A DNA stretch of 64,000 bases from NCBI GenBank assembly GCA_963920575.1, contig OY986968.1:28115904-28179903 (forward strand). Direction: 5' to 3'. Under the pieces are notes generated by a model. That model did not search any database. It saw only the letters and a program-made list of their open reading frames with translations, and was not told the origin of the DNA. The position numbers and the translations under genes are program-made. The DNA is from Narthecium ossifragum (lineage: Eukaryota > Streptophyta > Magnoliopsida > Dioscoreales > Nartheciaceae). This document shows, piece after piece, positions 40,724-51,920 of the stretch. Within the stretch, counting starts at the first letter, position 1, and the number at the start of each line of letters is the position of its first letter.

Positions 40724-43231
40724 GAAAGACTCCAGATTAGGCGCAGGACTCTCTCTTTGTCTCTCTCAGTTTCTTCAGTTGATCTGGTGGGCCTCCAATA
40801 TGAGAGCCCTTCAATAAATCAAATCTCTTGATTGGTGATAAAGCCGGATAGGTGCGATTGAGCCAAGTAATTAATACAGTGATGGGCACTCTTTGGTGGT
40901 CCACTGGGCTTTTGTTGGTCCGAAAGCCATGCCATGCCCTGTGCTCGCCGGCACTAGGGGTACACACCCACATGCTTGGGCTCGTCTCTATGGATGGTAC
41001 TCTCGCAAAGATCATTATATTGGATTCTTGTGCAGTCTAATATGTCCTTCGAATGAAAAGAGGAGTTATGATTGATGGGAACAATGAATCTAGTATGATG
41101 CTAGTACTGCATGCATGTATGTCCGGCGATCACCGATCGTCCTTGCGTCGATTGACAGCACGTCTCATGTATGTGCAATTCACCAGCATTGACACATGAG
41201 CACTGTTATATTGGTTCCAAGTCCATGGAACAGGAGAAGCTCCGGGTGCCGGAGCAGCACGAGCACATGTACGACGTGTTACGCGAAGACATGGATGCAC
41301 CCAGTTAGCTGAAGCATTTAAAGTCGGTTGTCATTGCACCATATCTTTCTAACTTTGTTCCATACATGTGTGTGGGGCCTTGAGTGAAATAGAGAGAGAG
41401 AGAGAGCAGCAGCAGCACCAGCAGCACCAAGACAACGAGAGGAGCAGACAGTATAACTGCGAGGATGGGGACTGAAAGGAGAAGGAGAGGGGTAGGGATG
41501 GGTGTGTCTCCGGCACTGTCGGTTGCTGGTCGGAGGTGAATTGGATGGCCAACTACAGCAACTTAATTCTGTTCAGACCTTGGCGGCGGCCTCCTAAACA
41601 TCATACATATACATGCATACGAGCTTTCTTAGCTATAACTATAAGCTACTAAGCTAGTGATTTTTGGAGATTTTCATGCTTGGAAAATATGGCTTGTCGA
41701 TTCAACGTACGTGGATTAATTAGCATCCTGCCCGCTTGACATGTCATACATATATATATTTTTCAGAGATATTTATCTCAAAGACTGGCGCTCGATGCTG
41801 CCGATCCTTTTGAAGGGATCGGAAGGTAGAACTGAACTATGAAAGTTCCAGCCTTGGGATAAGCTTTTCAAAAATTACCCAAATAAAGTAATAAGAAGAA
41901 GATACTTACAAAGGCTTAGCTATATTCCACTGGTTCTTGATTACAGGGGAAGAGAGGTTACAAGAGGAGAGTGGGTGAAAACCAGCGTACTGAACTCAGA
42001 CGAGTTCTTCCTCTTATATAGAGGTACAAGCCTTCAAGGCTAAGTAAAGCTGCCTTATTGAGAGAATATTTCTCTTTCAATCCTGTCGGTTTAGTGGAGC
42101 AATAATGCTCAAAAGGTAGGGCCGGCCACGTCGTGTGCTGAGTAGGTTGCAGTCGAATGAGTGGCTGAACAATCACCTTTGGAATCACATCATTTAGCTT
42201 TTAGATAGTGGAGATAATTTTCCAGCCGATGAAGCTTATCCTTGGCTAGTGGTATATATATATATATGCTTGTGTTATGCATGTCACATTATTTAACTAG
42301 CAATTGGCAATTCTTATTAGAAATGCGTGTTGTTATAAACTATATTATAATTGTAGAGAGTGTCAAACGAGTTTGACTCGTGCCATGCTTTTTACATTCT
42401 TTTCCTATGTAGAGAGCACGATTTGAAGCTTTATTAGTCCAATGCCATCGCGACCCATGAACCACTCACAACCCGGCCATCAGACTTTAGCTTTATTAGT
42501 ATAACGAGTGGGAAATCTGTGACATATATGCAGTGAGATTTAGTGGCTAAGCACATTAGCATTATAACGCAGAATATATATATGAAGTGCTTTTTGACCA
42601 ACGTCAGATCTTCTCATTAGTATCTAACGATGGGTGAGAGGTTCGTTTTTGGGGTGAAAGATTTACTGATGTGAGAGATGAATCTTTTTGAGTGACCATG
42701 GATGTGAGAGCTCGGAAACGATGATGAAAGCCTATAAGCCACTGAGCGCTAGCTACCTAGCTAGTTGACATTTCCAGAGCCTCCCTGCATATGGAGCACT
42801 AAGCGTAGGTGCTGTTGGATACCAAACAGGAATAAGAGAATATTTTTTAAATATTTTAAGAATATTTTCGAATTCATTACTTATTTTATATTTTATTTTT
42901 TAAACACGTTTTTCTATTTCAAGTAATCATTACAAAGTTATTCTCACTCCCCACTCTACTTTTCCCTTATTTCAAGTAATCATTACAAAGTTATTCTCGA
43001 AACCGGAAATAAAGTCCCTTAACTCTGAAATAAGGTTATTCCCATACCAAACGAGGCCTAAATCTTCGCCAATACCACCATTAGAAATATTTCTTCTACT
43101 TTCTTTCATACTATTAGAAATCCTTGGTACAGTAACAATGCAATTGTATTGCTTCATCCAACGGTAACATCACAGATATCACTCATCTAAGGGCCGTTTG
43201 ATGTGCTAATTAAGCAAATATTACTTGATGT
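40719..43231. other. Intergenic, mostly unassigned
   Basis: No gene recognised. Contains short GA and CAG-rich runs (41391-41430) and a region (41930-42200) with GAGTTCTTCCTCTTATATAGAGG resembling an LTR promoter on the minus strand. Around 42830-43070 sequence resembles a PIF/Tourist-like MITE: its right end reads inward as GGCCTCGTTTGGTATGGGA, but the left end is poorly matched. Confidence 0.35.
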
Positions 43232-45733
43232 AACTATTTTTTTGATGTATTCATAATGGTGTAAGAGGTATTGTCGAGATCTTGAAGTGACCGGGTTCTA
43301 AGCTTGTGAGGTTGAGTCTCAACACACCGGAGTTTAAGCTATCTCACATTTTATATGCGGATGATTGTTTGTTCTTCACCCGCGCTATTTGTGTGAAGGC
43401 TCGAAGGCTTAAATAGATGTTGTTAATGTTCAAAAATCCGTCCGGATTAGAGATGAATCCGATGAAGTCTAATACCATGTGTTTCAAAGAAAGGTTGATG
43501 ACAACCAGAGGGTTACAATTTGTACAATTCTAGGGATAACCGAGAACGGGGATTGCTAGACTTATTTGGGGGCGCCACTGTGTGCTAGAATACTACGGAA
43601 GGAAGACTTTACACGGATGATTGATAAGATGGTGGGGCGTGTTTTGTCACGGCAAGACAAGCGGATCTCTGAGGTCGGGAGGGTCACATTGCTTAAGTCA
43701 GTCCTTCAACCCATCCCTGCATTCCTTATGGCAACCACAAAAATATCGACATCGGTGATGAAGCAAATGAAATCCATTCTTTGGTTATTCTAACTAAAGT
43801 ACTATAAAAGCAATTAAGGCTAAGATTTATCGAGGAAGAAGTCCTAAGGAATTTCAATCCGAATTAGGGTCTAAATGTTTTCTCTATGAATCGAGATGAA
43901 TGACATCTATTGAGACAACCAATCATCAAAGGTTGATGAGCATAGGATTAATATCGCTCACCGCAAATGAGGTGTCGGGTTAGGATTATCTTATCGCGTG
44001 TATTACAAGGTTAGATTCATGATCGAGATTTTAATTTGATCATCACTCAACATTTGCCAGCTTAAGGTCAAATTGTCGGAAAACAAATCTAGGTTTCGTA
44101 TGAATAAAGTCTTGGATTGAGTAGCTTTAATACATCAATCCAATTCCACATTTAAGATAAGAATATGGTTCTAGCACCTCAAGATATTATCTTAAGATCC
44201 ACAAACCTCCAAGAGAGTTGGTCATGGTTCTAACATGACCTCTTCTTTGAGGAATTTAAGCAAACACCTATCAAGCATCTAATTCTCAAACAACCATATA
44301 CAAGAAGAGGCATTCCAACCAATTAACAATGGATTTCATTAAAGACATATGGAATTACATGTGAATTCATACAAAAGTCATCTCAAAAGAATCATTACAT
44401 CAAAAAGCATAAGAGAAATCTAAGAAAAATCCTAAAATATCAAGGAATTCCCAAGGAGAAGGGGTTTAGCAACTCATCTTAGAAATGCATTGCTTGAGAG
44501 TTAACAAAGCGAAGTTAAATGGATGAATTATGCATATTTTATGACTCGTCAGGATGGGGATGCTGTTAGAAGGGTGTTCCATCCGGAGTTGGTAGAGAAG
44601 GTGTTGTGCACCAATTGGATCTAATGCATTGGGAGGGGGGGGGGGGGGTGATAATGATAAGTACTACTGGTCTTTTAGTTCGGATGGGAAGGTGTCTACT
44701 ATCGCAACCTATAATTCATTATGGCGAGAGTCTGGTGCGTGGCTGAACTCAGTGGATGGTGATCCTTGGGGTTGCCTATGGAGGATGCATGTCAGGCCTA
44801 GAGTCAAGCAGTTAATGTGAAAAGTTATGCATGGTAAGATTGTTTTGAGAGAGTCCCTTTGGCGAGCGGGCAGGCGGCTCGGCAGAGAGGGATTGCCCAC
44901 AGTGCGGAGCTGTGCCGAAGACGTTAGACCATGCGTTGGTGGAATGTAGTTTTGCCCATGCGATGTTTGGGGCGTTGACTGGATGTCAAGAGGCTGATGG
45001 TCCATGGCAGCCGAAAGGGGTTTGTAGTTTGTTGGTCGAGTCACCTTCCAGATATTGTGTGATGGAGTTGAAGTCTAAGCTTTGCTACGGGATGTGGCAG
45101 ATTTGGAAGGATCGGAATAGCATCATCTTTGATGGGCATGGCAAGGATACGATGGTGGTCATGAGGAGGGCGTCTCGGTTGGCCAATGAGATGCGACGTT
45201 TGCAACCGGTGCCTCTGGTGGTGGGCACTAGGACAGGGGATCCGGGTCGGTATGTTCCAATTATCTAAGTTGATGCGTCGAAAGAACCGGTGCCTCTTGC
45301 GCGGTTGGTATTATCGAGATTGGGAAAGATGATCTGCTGGTTTGGGTTACAGGGTGCTCGGTGCAAGCAAATTCTGTGTTGATGGCGGAACTGGTGGTGA
45401 TTAAGGAAGCGTTGGGCTGGGCGTTGGAAAGGAACAATATGTGGGCGGTTATCGAATCAGACTCCCATATCAGTGTCCATATTTTGATCGGGAGGAGGGC
45501 TTGGCCATCAGCTTTGGATGGTATTTTGAGAGTTCTGGCTTCGAACCATGAAGATGAACTGTTTTGTTTATATATATATTTAGGCCTATAAATAGTAGAG
45601 CTGATGAGATTGCCAAGTGGTGTAGGCAAACCGATGTTTTTAACTGGATTTTGAGATCCCAGTAACGTAAACCTAACCTTTGAGCTCAACAAATCAAAAA
45701 AGAAAAAAGAAAAAAAACTATTTTTCTGATGTT
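43232..45733 (+). mobile_element. 5'-truncated LINE with 17-bp target duplication, interrupted
   Basis: Near-identical 17-mers AACTATTTTT(T/C)TGATGT at 43232-43248 and 45717-45733 bracket the element. Plus-strand LINE coding includes the reverse transcriptase YADD motif (LSHILYADDCLFFTRA, about 43340), the connector ISEVGRVTLLKSVLQPIPAF, zf-RVT (RPRVKQLM, HALVECSFAHAMF) and RNase H (LMAELVVIKEALGWAL, VIESDSHISVH). The 3' end is TTTGAGCTCAACAAATC plus A-rich tail to 45718. Several frameshifts and stops are present. About 43805-44530 is foreign, non-LINE DNA. Confidence 0.85.
43805..44530. mobile_element. Foreign insert replacing part of the LINE
   Basis: LINE coding stops after the WLF codons near 43790 and resumes near 44535 (DGDAVRRVFHPELVEKVL). 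The intervening AT-rich DNA has no LINE similarity and looks like LTR sequence (CAAGGAATTCCCAAGGAG...TTTAGCAACTCATC). About 150 LINE codons are also missing, so this was an insertion with deletion, or a rearrangement. Confidence 0.45.
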
Positions 45734-46196
45734 GCCATTTGACACATAATGCATTGAACAAAGTGGGGCACTATTGGATATCGGGCGATACAGCCAATTA
45801 ATTGATGTTGTCAACAATAAGTCACACTTTTTTTTCCTTCCATTACAAGCTCTTTTTGTATATATGGTGGTGTTTTTTAGCGTCGAGGTTGTTATATATC
45901 TTTGTAGAAAAGTGATCGAGGTACATGTCACGTAGACATGTGCATTATACATGGTCATTTTCAATGCTTCAGATCCACTCATATCCCTTGATCCCCATCA
46001 CCTAAGCTAATAATATATAGCCATGTAAGCAATGTGCGATGTACACAGACCTTTTTTCAAATTTGTACTCCCAACTCCTCCACCAACTCTCATCTCTCCA
46101 CCCGCATTGCCCCTATTCTTCTTATTTTTCCCATAAATTTAACTATTATCATCATTGCCTTAACTTCTACCGATTTCTCTTTTGGTGTTCTAACTT
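45734..46196. other. Intergenic, no gene seen
   Basis: AT-rich and CT-rich DNA without domain similarity. The upstream extension of the next frame into this region (from 46039) is fortuitous. Confidence 0.45.
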
Positions 46197-47514
46197 CGGA
46201 GCTCTTCCTCTCCTTCGAAGCTCGTCCTCTGCCTCCTGCTTATGGCGTTCTGTTTGCAGGGCTGCTGACATACTTCGCAAACAATATCGTTGGGAACCCG
46301 GAGTGGAGTGTCGCGCGAACATCCTGCATGACTGGTGGATTGGTGAATGTCCCTTACTCTCATTCCCTTGCTTTGTTAAAACCGATGAAGATTTGTCTCG
46401 AATGAAGGTCTCCGACCTGTTCACTGGAGATGGCGACTGGGATCAATGCAAGCTCAACTCTCTTTTTCACCCCGCCATGGCTGAAAGGCTGCTAGCTGCT
46501 CCTCTTTCTTGTCATGCCGCGAGTAGATACCTCAGATGGACGTGGGCCAAGGATGGCAAAATCACAGCTGCATCGGCGTACCAGATGCTTGAGGATGCGG
46601 ATGGCGGGCGGCGTGAAACAGAGCACTTCCATTTCTGGAAGAGGATTTGGCATGCCCCAGCTGGGCCGCGACCAAGAATGTTTCTATGGAAGCTTATGCA
46701 TGGAAAGCTTCCGACCAAAGCAGCTCTTTGGTCACTCTTCTTAGCATCCGATCATCTTTGTCCCCGATGCAATCTCTCAGAGGAAACTGTGGAGCATATT
46801 CTTTTTGAATGCCGTTTTGCTCGCGATGTGTGGAGCAGGGTCATGGTCGGCACCAGCGTCAGTATCTCTGATCTCACCATGGATTCGTACCTGAACTTGC
46901 TCGGGCATCCTCAAAAGTCCGAGGAAACCAAACAGGTAGCTTCCCTACTTGCCTATGGCGCTTGGTGGTTGTGGAAGGATCGCTGCGCGGTGGTGGCTGG
47001 AGGAGCAGGGCAGGACGCGAGGGAGATTGCCAGGTTAATCAGATGGCAAGTGAAGGAGTACATCGGGTTATCGAAGCGGCGTTCGCATAGGGTGATTGTG
47101 GAAGACGAACACAGCATCAGACTTCGCACTGACGCCTCCCTGGATCATTCTTCTGGCATGGGCGGACTTGGTGCTGTATGCATTGATGATGATGATGTAC
47201 TTTGGGCTGCAAGCAGAGTAAGCAAAGCCAGCTCCGTCCTCTCTGGAGAGCTCCAAGCGATCTGTGTGGCTGTTGCCCAGGCAATTCACTGTGGGTTCAA
47301 ACAGGTACTGGTAGAGAGTGATTCATTGCATGCGGTCCGTATGATAGAGGGGAGGTTGCCTTTACCAGCGAGCTTCAAAAAGGAGGTGCATGAAATTTGG
47401 TGGATTGCCCGGGAACTTGCTGAATTTCGAGTTGCTTACATCCCACACGAGGATAACTTGCGCGCAGACTGGCAGGCTCGAGAGGCACTTAAGAGTTTGG
47501 TCTCAATTTTGTAA
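46197..47514 (+). CDS. LINE zf-RVT plus RNase H protein fragment (about 438 codons)
   Basis: Reads CLWRSVCRAADILRKQYRW, then zf-RVT (PRMFLWKLMHGKLPTKAAL, LCPRCNLSEETVEHILFECRFARDVW) and RNase H (LRTDASLDHSSGMGGLGAV, LSGELQAICVAVAQAI, VESDSLHAVRMI, HEDNLRADWQAREAL). The four RNase H acidic residues are present, though the final NxxAD-type motif is NLRAD. The zinc-binding C-H-C residues are in place. The frame extends upstream to 46039 through non-LINE sequence, so the first 50 or so codons are accidental. No reverse transcriptase catalytic domain remains. Confidence 0.85.
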
Positions 47515-47626
47515 TGAATCAGAAGCTGAGGGGCATGCCCCCGGCTCCTAGGCTTGCGATTGTACTTGATCCTTAATAGGATCCCTTAGCCTTCGGGCTC
47601 AACTAATCAAAAAAAAAAAAAAAAAA
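46197..47626 (+). mobile_element. 5'-truncated LINE with uninterrupted ORF2 tail
   Basis: Young LINE copy ending TCGGGCTCAACTAATC plus 18 A. From about 46200 to the stop at 47514 the frame is fully open. No target duplication was found at the ends; the 5' junction near 46197 is inferred from where LINE similarity begins. Confidence 0.85.
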
Positions 47627-47641
47627 CTTTAGACTATAGTA

Positions 47642-47689
47642 GTTGAAAGGTTCAATTAATCAAAAAAAAAGAAAAAAAGTTGAAAGGTT
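47642..47689 (+). mobile_element. 26-bp micro-insertion of a LINE 3' end
   Basis: GTTGAAAGGTT occurs at 47642-47652 and 47679-47689. Between them lies CAATTAATC plus an A-rich tail (47653-47678). CAAYTAATC + poly(A) is the very 3' end of the neighbouring LINE (CAACTAATC + A). It is thus an extremely 5'-truncated LINE insertion with an 11-bp target duplication. Confidence 0.75.
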
Positions 47690-48708
47690 TGTTTCAATTT
47701 CAAACATAAAAAGGAATCAGCCGTTGTAGGAAAACCATAGTTCAAAGTCCTCAACTAACCTTCATATGACTTGGAGAAAGCTCATCATGACGACATGGAT
47801 GACTTTAGGAAACCAAGTCAATAGTTGACTTTGAAAAAATCAATTAAAGGCTCCGTTGTCAACATAGTTCGATTACATTTCCTCTATTATCACCAAAAGA
47901 AACCTACACTAATGTCACATCACAAATGACTCCAATAAAAACTCTTAATAGTGCATTCAAATAGTTCATTGATCTTCATCAATCATGTCTCAAATTTCAA
48001 ACATCCCAAAAAATTGTTGTAGAAGTCAAAGACCACATTGAATCAGATTCAAAAGAGAATCGATTCACCCATGAAAGTGGAAAGAAAAGTCCACCAGGAC
48101 TTATTTCCTCGGTCAAGTCAAGCTCAAAAATTACCTTAATAATTACCAAGATGGCATTGGTTTGTTTGGAAAAATACTTTTAAAAAATAGATAGATTTGG
48201 TGATATATTATTAAATAAGATGGGGGTGTTTTGGTAATTACGAGAAAGAAGACAAGAGAAAGCTGTCCGAATAGATGGGACACTGAACCGGGTTTTGGTT
48301 TGTCGTGCGTGTTCCGATGCGAGTCGTTGGAGTATATATATCGACGGGTCTCCATCAAGGAAGGACGCGTCGCACCCGTTGATTTCGTGGACGTAAGCAG
48401 AAAGCTCCTGCGCCGATGGCTGACGTGAGGCGGCGCCCTTACCCTGCTCCGCGGGACAACCGAGCTACCGTGCCCCGCGCGGCGCTGCGTTGCTCTATAG
48501 ATCTATAGAGAGGAGGAGAAGCTAGCTACAATGGAGAGTGTGTGTGTGGCGGGGGGTGGTGGTGGTGGTGGTGTTCTCTTTGCCATAAATGGGAAAAAGG
48601 AGAGACTCTGGGAATATTCCATAAGTGGTTGCTGGCAAGAGATTTGATAGGCGTAGGGTGGAATTTTAGTAGCCTTTTATGGAAATCGATATGATATCTA
48701 GATCAGAT

Positions 48709-48752
<44 letters not shown>

Positions 48753-48855
48753 TATTACAGCAAAATATACGGATGGATTCAAGGAGTATTGCCTCGAGCC
48801 ACACGAAAAAAAAAAAACCAATAATGATTTCAATCTATCACCACTTATTAATATT
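47690..48855. other. Intergenic with simple repeats
   Basis: No gene recognised. Contains (GGT)n at about 48554-48572 and (AT)n at 48712-48750. The 48230-48430 part has modest GC and a TATATATAT near 48334 but no supported coding frame. Confidence 0.45.
48712..48750. repeat. (AT)n microsatellite
   Basis: Alternating AT for about 39 bases. Confidence 0.95.
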
Positions 48856-48990
48856 AGAACCCTGATTTGGATACATGCCTACGTGATCACCCACACCTAC
48901 CATTGGATTGAACCGGGATGCGTGCCTGGTTCAATCCAACGGTAGAGATTTGTGTACATGGATACATCCCATGTACACAAATCTTTTTCC
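48856..48990. mobile_element. 135-bp hAT-like MITE, copy 2
   Basis: Begins AGAACCCTGATTTGGATACATG, ends ACACAAATCTTTTTCC, with 8-bp duplication TTAATATT at 48848-48855 and 48991-48998. Related to 14048-14138 at both ends. A longer interior carries a perfect 10-bp stem GGATTGAACC...GGTTCAATCC. Reading inward from the right, GATTTGTGTACATG aligns with GATTTGGATACATG at the left (12 of 14), giving imperfect terminal inverted repeats. Confidence 0.8.
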
Positions 48991-48998
48991 TTAATATT

Positions 48999-49281
48999 AT
49001 GCCATTTCTCCTTCTTTTTTTTTTTTTGTTCAGTTGAATATATGGTGAAGGTACCTCTAGTGAACTTCGGGTATTAAGTCAGCATCAAGGGCTTAAATAC
49101 TATAAATTAGATTTAATATAACCGGACCTCATAAATTAACCGGACAATCAATGCAAGGTGGGAAGCATGATGAATTGTATCAGTGCAATATTTGGTGTTA
49201 TGATCGTTTTCTTTTTATTTTGATTAGTTAAGTTTTTTTATCCTAAATTTAGTAGGTAAATGTTCTATATTTTTAACAAAG
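48999..49281. other. Intergenic, nothing recognised
   Basis: AT-rich; a T run near 49013-49026; AATTAACCGGAC-like motif appears twice near 49110-49145. Confidence 0.4.
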
Positions 49282-49284
49282 TTA

Positions 49285-49791
49285 TGGGGCGTTTGGTTGC
49301 TTACATTAGTTGATACGGGATGTTTGGTTGGTTGTATCAACTAATGCAGTATTAGCTCGTTTTCTGTGTTCTTTTTTTTATGAATTGAGCCATGAGGCTA
49401 AAAATTATTTACAACATAAGACCACGGTCCTAAACCTCATCCCGCTGACACTCCATGCCAGTGCAATGAATCCTGCACCACTTGGCCACTCCATCAGCAA
49501 CTGTGTTGGCGCTTCTAAGAACTGATAAAACCAGACTTTTCTGTTTGGTTGGTATGCATTGTATCAGTTGATACAACTGTTTCATTTAATCCAATCCATC
49601 GTTTTCTTTTAAGTTGATATGCGATGATGCATAACGTGATACATCAATTGATGCTACATCAGTTGAAGCAGTCAATTTTACTGCATCACCTGATGCTGCA
49701 TGAAGCCACCTTTTTGCATCTGCATCTGATCAACCAAATATGGATTTGGACCATGATGTTGCATAGTTAATGCATGCAATCAAACACCCTC
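49285..49791. mobile_element. PIF/Tourist-like MITE containing a LINE fragment
   Basis: TTA at 49282-49284 and 49792-49794 flank ends that mirror each other: TGGGGCGTTTGGTTGCTTACATTA on the left, and GAGGGTGTTTGATTGCATGCATTA reading inward from the right. The interior has many GATGCATxA and ATCAGTTGA(T/A) motifs. A short LINE interrupts it at 49371-49536. Confidence 0.7.
49371..49536 (-). mobile_element. Very short LINE 3' fragment nested in the MITE
   Basis: Minus-strand reading gives VLRSANTVADGVAKWCR, the end of LINE RNase H, followed by a 3' UTR ending GCCTCATGGCTCAATTCAT and A tail (T at 49372-49379). TTTTCTGT at 49360-49367 and 49537-49544 is the likely target duplication. Confidence 0.75.
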
Positions 49792-49903
49792 TTAAGGATT
49801 TGGGAATTGGACCTCAAGACCAACCCATTATCACCGTTGAGTGCTTATCACTTGAGGAGCTATTTAAGGGTTGAATGGTGTTACGCTTGATCCATGCTTT
49901 TAT

Positions 49904-50980
49904 TTTTTTGATGAGTTAAGCCCTAAGGCTAGGTTAAGAGAAAGAACAACTTACATTAATCCCATATTGGAGTGCCATGAGCACCCTCACGGGACCAAAC
50001 AAAAACAGAACTAGACTCTCTAGACCATAGAGCAACTGTGTTAGCTTTTTGATTATAGGATCTTGGAACACATATGAACAAAACCGAGCCCAACTTCAAT
50101 ACTTCAGACCAGACCTCCCTAGCCCTTGCGCCAATAGCCGGCGACCACATCCTACAACCATTTAAAATTTCCACCATCCACCGTGAGTCTAATTCAACAA
50201 CACATCTCTTCACACCTCGTTGCTGAGCCTGACTCACAGCTTCCAGGACAGCAAGTATCTCTGCTTCAAGCACTGAAGCAGCATCAACTGGCATCCCCCG
50301 CCGCCCATTTGACCTCCAATCGAGTCCCCCTCCCCACAACTCCAACAGCCACCGAGTCCGCAGTCCACGAAGCATCAGCTTGCACCACGACGCCTTCATT
50401 CTCCCCGCCTCAAAGTCTTGATGAGTCCATTGCACCAAGACCATTCTTTTTATTGAACTCCTCGACATGCCTATTAATCCTTCGAGCAACCACCCCTGCT
50501 GGCTCAAGCACCCCTTCAAACACCACCAGGTTCCTGGCCTTCCACATGAGCAAGAATGCATATGTCACCATGGATTTGAACCTTTTCATCTCCAATGACG
50601 ATGATGATGTAGTTAGAGCCAACACAAAATCCTCCACACTCCAATCTTCAACCTCCGGCCATTGCTGTAGGAACAGCCGACTAAGGATGTCACGCGCATA
50701 GGAGCAGTCCACAATAACATGTTCAATCGTCTCCAGCTTCGAGTGACACCGGCGACAACCACATTCCGATGTCATTTGTGCACGCCAAAGAAACTCTCTA
50801 ACCGGTAGCTTTTCATGTAGCACTTTCCAAATGAATTGCTTGATTTGAGGACCAGTATGAATACGTCAAATATTACTCCACATCGCCTCCTCCCGCTGCC
50901 ATAGTCGTACCATCATGTTTGACAATAAGAGATGGTATGCCGATGTCACATACACCTTCCCATCCCATTGTCACCGTATC
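49904..50980 (-). mobile_element. 5'-truncated LINE, minus orientation
   Basis: Tail T run at about 49904-49917, then TGATGAGTTAAGCCCTAAGGCTAGG as 3' UTR. Coding includes zf-RVT (KLPVREFLWRAQM, CRRCHSKLETIEHVIVDCSYARDIL) at 50823-50410 and RNase H (VLEAEILAVLEAVSQAQQRG, VVELDSRWMVEIL) at about 50390-49956. The two parts are in different frames, so there is at least one frameshift. Further upstream, DGKVYVTSAYHLL-like sequence reaches about 50980. The 5' junction and any target duplication were not resolved. Confidence 0.8.
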
Positions 50981-51825
50981 CAAAATCAGCAATCGTCATC
51001 CAACTTTCATACTTTATCATGTTGTTATCAAGAGATACATGGTGGATCCGTCAATAGGAACTTCTATCCAGATAATCTCGTCTTCCAGTCTGCAATTCGA
51101 CTAGAAATCCGAAACGGAGTGCATTCACATGCTGTGCTCGTTGTTGCCCAACATTGTCGCATTAGTTCGACTTGCTGTGGCGCCTGTTTTCCGAGGAAAG
51201 TTTTCAGTGAGAATTGCCGATATGTGGAGGAGCTCAGAGTGGGAGTCAAATCATTCATTTTTCTTTGTATTTTGTGAGAAAAGGATGACGAGACCATCCT
51301 GGTCGGGCTTCAGCAAGGAAGTCATTGCAGTGAAGCAATCATATCAAATCAACTATAAGGATCCAAAACTTAAAAAGGGATTTTGATGTCCGTCCTTGAT
51401 TTGATTTCTTGTCTTTCTAGATGGAGTATTTTTATGCAAGAAGCCTCTTCTTTCTTCCTTTTAAAAAAAGAATTTACTCACAGGGGGCAAAAATATAATA
51501 CATTATCATGAAGGGTTTCTTTCTTGCACACCCATATACACCTGTTGAGAGTGATTTAATAATTGCACGCACATATATCCTTGTCAAACTATGATTTAAA
51601 TGTGTATACACCCCAAAATTATGACCATTTCCGGCCATTATTTCACATCATTCTATTTCTACGTGGAAAAATCCAAACTGTATATGCTCGATCTTTATGT
51701 GTACGCAACAATTTATATAAATATTTTGGCGATTTCAAACTATTTATTTAGAGTCGAGTTATGTAGTTAAAGGGATATATCTACTAATTGAGAGACTCAG
51801 TATGTTAGTTAATGCGCGATAAACT
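50981..51825. other. Unassigned; possibly more decayed LINE
   Basis: Frames on both strands (50915-51386) show no domain I recognise. AT-rich from 51390 on. Confidence 0.35.
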
Positions 51826-51828
51826 AGA

Positions 51829-51919
51829 AAAGTCTTTAGCTGAGTTGGTAAGGCACCTACCATTTAGTTCAGCGGTGCCGGTCATGAAATCAAGTACGCT
51901 ATGAATCATTCAAAAAAAA
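51829..51919 (+). mobile_element. tRNA-derived SINE remnant
   Basis: TTTAGCTGAGTTGGTAAGGC carries a tRNA-like A box (TAGCTGAGTTGG), followed 30-35 bases on by a degenerate B-box region (GGTCATGAAATCAAG) and a terminal A run at 51912-51920. This order (A box, B box, A tail) is that of a tRNA-derived plant SINE. It is not a functional tRNA because the B box is degenerate and no acceptor stem can be formed. Confidence 0.6.
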
Positions 51920-51920
51920 A

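Noticed and set aside
48903..48942. GGTTCAATCC resembling a tRNA T-loop
   Set aside because: It is one arm of a perfect hairpin within the MITE; no cloverleaf can be drawn.
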